The notes below the pieces were generated by a model. It saw nothing but the letters and a program-made list of their open reading frames with translations. It was not told the origin of the DNA and ran no database searches. A stretch of DNA of 12,830 nucleotides from a bacterium (GTDB taxonomy: Bacteria; Thermosulfidibacterota; Thermosulfidibacteria; Thermosulfidibacterales; JALWSI01), in the NCBI GenBank assembly GCA_027080315.1, contig JALWSI010000206.1, forward strand, positions 1-12,830, given 5' to 3'. Both the position numbers and the translations under genes were made by a program. Below, one piece after another: positions 11,677-12,830 of the stretch. Numbering within the stretch: the first letter of the stretch is position 1; each line of letters begins with the position of its first letter.

Positions 11677-12830
11677 ATGAGAAACGCAAGGGTTCTGGTG
11701 GTTGAAGACGATCCCCACATGAGAGAGGCCCTTCACGAGGTCTTAAGCAGGGGTCCTATAAAAGAGGTGATTCTGGCAGGGGACGGAGAAGAGGGTCTTG
11801 AGATGGTTAAGGCCCACTCCCCTGACGCCATCATCTCTGACCTGAAGATGCCTAAAATGGACGGCCTCACCTTCTACAAGCAGGCCAAAAACCTCACCAA
11901 TGCACCTGTGATCTTCATCACCGCCTATGGCACCGTACCCATTGCAGTTGAGGCCATGCGAGAGGGAGCTTTTGACTTCATTCTTAAACCCTTCTCTATG
12001 GATGTTCTTGAAGAGGCAGTGGGAAGAGCCCTTAAATACGCCATAGCAAAAAAAGGAAAGGCCCCTGCCACAAAAACAGCCAAAAGCGGTGTGAGGTTCT
12101 TGGGAGAAAGCCCCGCCATTCTGGAGATCAAGAGGCTTGCCGAAAGGGTTGCAGCCTCAAAAAGCACCGTACTCATCACAGGAGAGAGCGGAACAGGGAA
12201 AGAGGTTGTGGCCCGCTACATTCACGAGAACAGCCCCCGCAGCCAGGGCCCTTTTGTGGCAGTAAACTGCGCCGCCATTCCTGACACACTTCTTGAGAGC
12301 GAGCTTTTTGGATACGAAAAAGGGGCCTTCACCGGAGCCGTTGCCAGAAAGCCTGGAAAGTTTGAGCTTGCCCAGAACGGCACCATCCTTCTGGACGAGA
12401 TCAGCGAGATGAGTCCCGTGCTTCAGGCCAAGCTGCTAAGGGTGATTCAGGAAGAAGAGGTTGAACGCATAGGCGGTAAGGGTCCAGTTAAACTTGACGT
12501 TAGAATCATAGCCACCACCAACCGTGATCTTGAAGAGATGGTTGAAAAGGGCGAGTTTCGTGAAGACCTCTACTACCGCTTAAACGTTATTCCCATCGCC
12601 CTGCCCCCTCTAAGGGAAAGAGCCCAAGACATCCCCATCTTGGCCCAGTTCTTCCTTGAGAAATACTCAGAAGAGAACCAACGCAGCTTCAAAGGCTTCA
12701 CCGAAGAGGCCATGAAGGTTCTCACATCCTACCACTGGCCCGGTAACGTCAGAGAGCTTGAGAATGTTATTGAGAGGGCCGTGGTTATTGCAGAAGACAA
12801 ACCCCTGTTAGACGCCCAGGACATCTTCTT
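11677..12830 (+). CDS. Sigma-54-dependent response regulator, NtrC family (partial, 3' end cut off)
   Basis: The 384 visible residues hold a receiver domain and nearly all of an AAA+ sigma-54 activator domain. The receiver has acidic pocket residues E10, D11 and D12, phospho-acceptor D55 ([10 protein letters not shown]), T82 and K104 (LKPF). A linker (about 122-139) leads to Walker A GESGTGKE (169-176), [13 protein letters not shown] (209-221) with the sigma-54-contacting GAFTGA loop, Walker B ILLDEI (237-242), REDLYYRL (295-302) and WPGNVREL (354-361). The C-terminal Fis-type HTH is expected beyond 12830. The ATG is the first start after an in-frame TAG at 11665, with GAGAAAGG just before it. 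It lies 51 bp after the aldolase stop with no terminator between, so the two may be co-transcribed. The partner kinase and regulon are not visible. Confidence 0.95.
   Translation, partial: MRNARVLVVEDDPHMREALHEVLSRGPIKEVILAGDGEEGLEMVKAHSPDAIISDLKMPKMDGLTFYKQAKNLTNAPVIFITAYGTVPIAVEAMREGAFDFILKPFSMDVLEEAVGRALKYAIAKKGKAPATKTAKSGVRFLGESPAILEIKRLAERVAASKSTVLITGESGTGKEVVARYIHENSPRSQGPFVAVNCAAIPDTLLESELFGYEKGAFTGAVARKPGKFELAQNGTILLDEISEMSPVLQAKLLRVIQEEEVERIGGKGPVKLDVRIIATTNRDLEEMVEKGEFREDLYYRLNVIPIALPPLRERAQDIPILAQFFLEKYSEENQRSFKGFTEEAMKVLTSYHWPGNVRELENVIERAVVIAEDKPLLDAQDIF

Noticed and set aside
1-12830. tRNA genes, rRNA, CRISPR arrays, complete insertion sequences or phage genes
   Set aside because: Reading both strands gave no cloverleaf, no regularly spaced repeats, no transposase or integrase and no structural phage genes.

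Overview
The window reads as a chromosomal segment of a moderately GC-rich Gram-negative bacterium. A sulfate-reducer-like lineage (Desulfobacterota/Thermodesulfobacteriota, the former Deltaproteobacteria) fits best. The evidence is the AlaRS sequence style with its Cys-rich catalytic-domain loop, a PilT/PilU-family motor beside recA, an archaeal-type ADH synthase for aromatic amino acids, and a sigma-54 response regulator. This placement is inference from protein style and gene content; no 16S rRNA or other decisive marker is present.

Left half (1-6304, minus strand): a compact housekeeping operon read right to left, recA, a pilT/pilU-family ATPase, alaS and purD. Gene junctions are +3, +16 and -4 nt. 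purD is followed after 3 nt by the first codons of another gene, possibly spoVG-like, cut by the window edge. RecA and the retraction motor would be made from one transcript, ahead of a tRNA synthetase and a purine enzyme. RecA carries an unusual DNA-binding loop L2.

Middle (6305-8914): a short divergent promoter region, then a large secreted subtilisin-family (S8) protease on the plus strand. It has a signal peptide, a prodomain, a catalytic domain interrupted just before the catalytic serine by a jelly-roll-like insert of about 157 residues, an IPT/TIG-like domain and an unrecognised C-terminal domain.

Right-centre (8915-10824): an accessory patch. It holds an AT-rich PIN-domain toxin plus a small partner protein, overlapping by 8 nt and bracketed by a 9-bp inverted repeat. 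A hairpin-rich leader with a possible 15-codon leader peptide follows, then a glycerophosphodiester phosphodiesterase gene whose last codons run into what looks like the severed C-terminal end of a HigA/VapI-type antitoxin. This looks like a site of repeated toxin-antitoxin arrival and decay.

Right end (10825-12830): core-type sequence resumes with an aroA'-type aldolase (2-amino-3,7-dideoxy-D-threo-hept-6-ulosonate synthase) and, 51 bp later, an NtrC-family sigma-54 response regulator cut by the window end. No tRNA, rRNA, CRISPR array or complete insertion sequence was seen.
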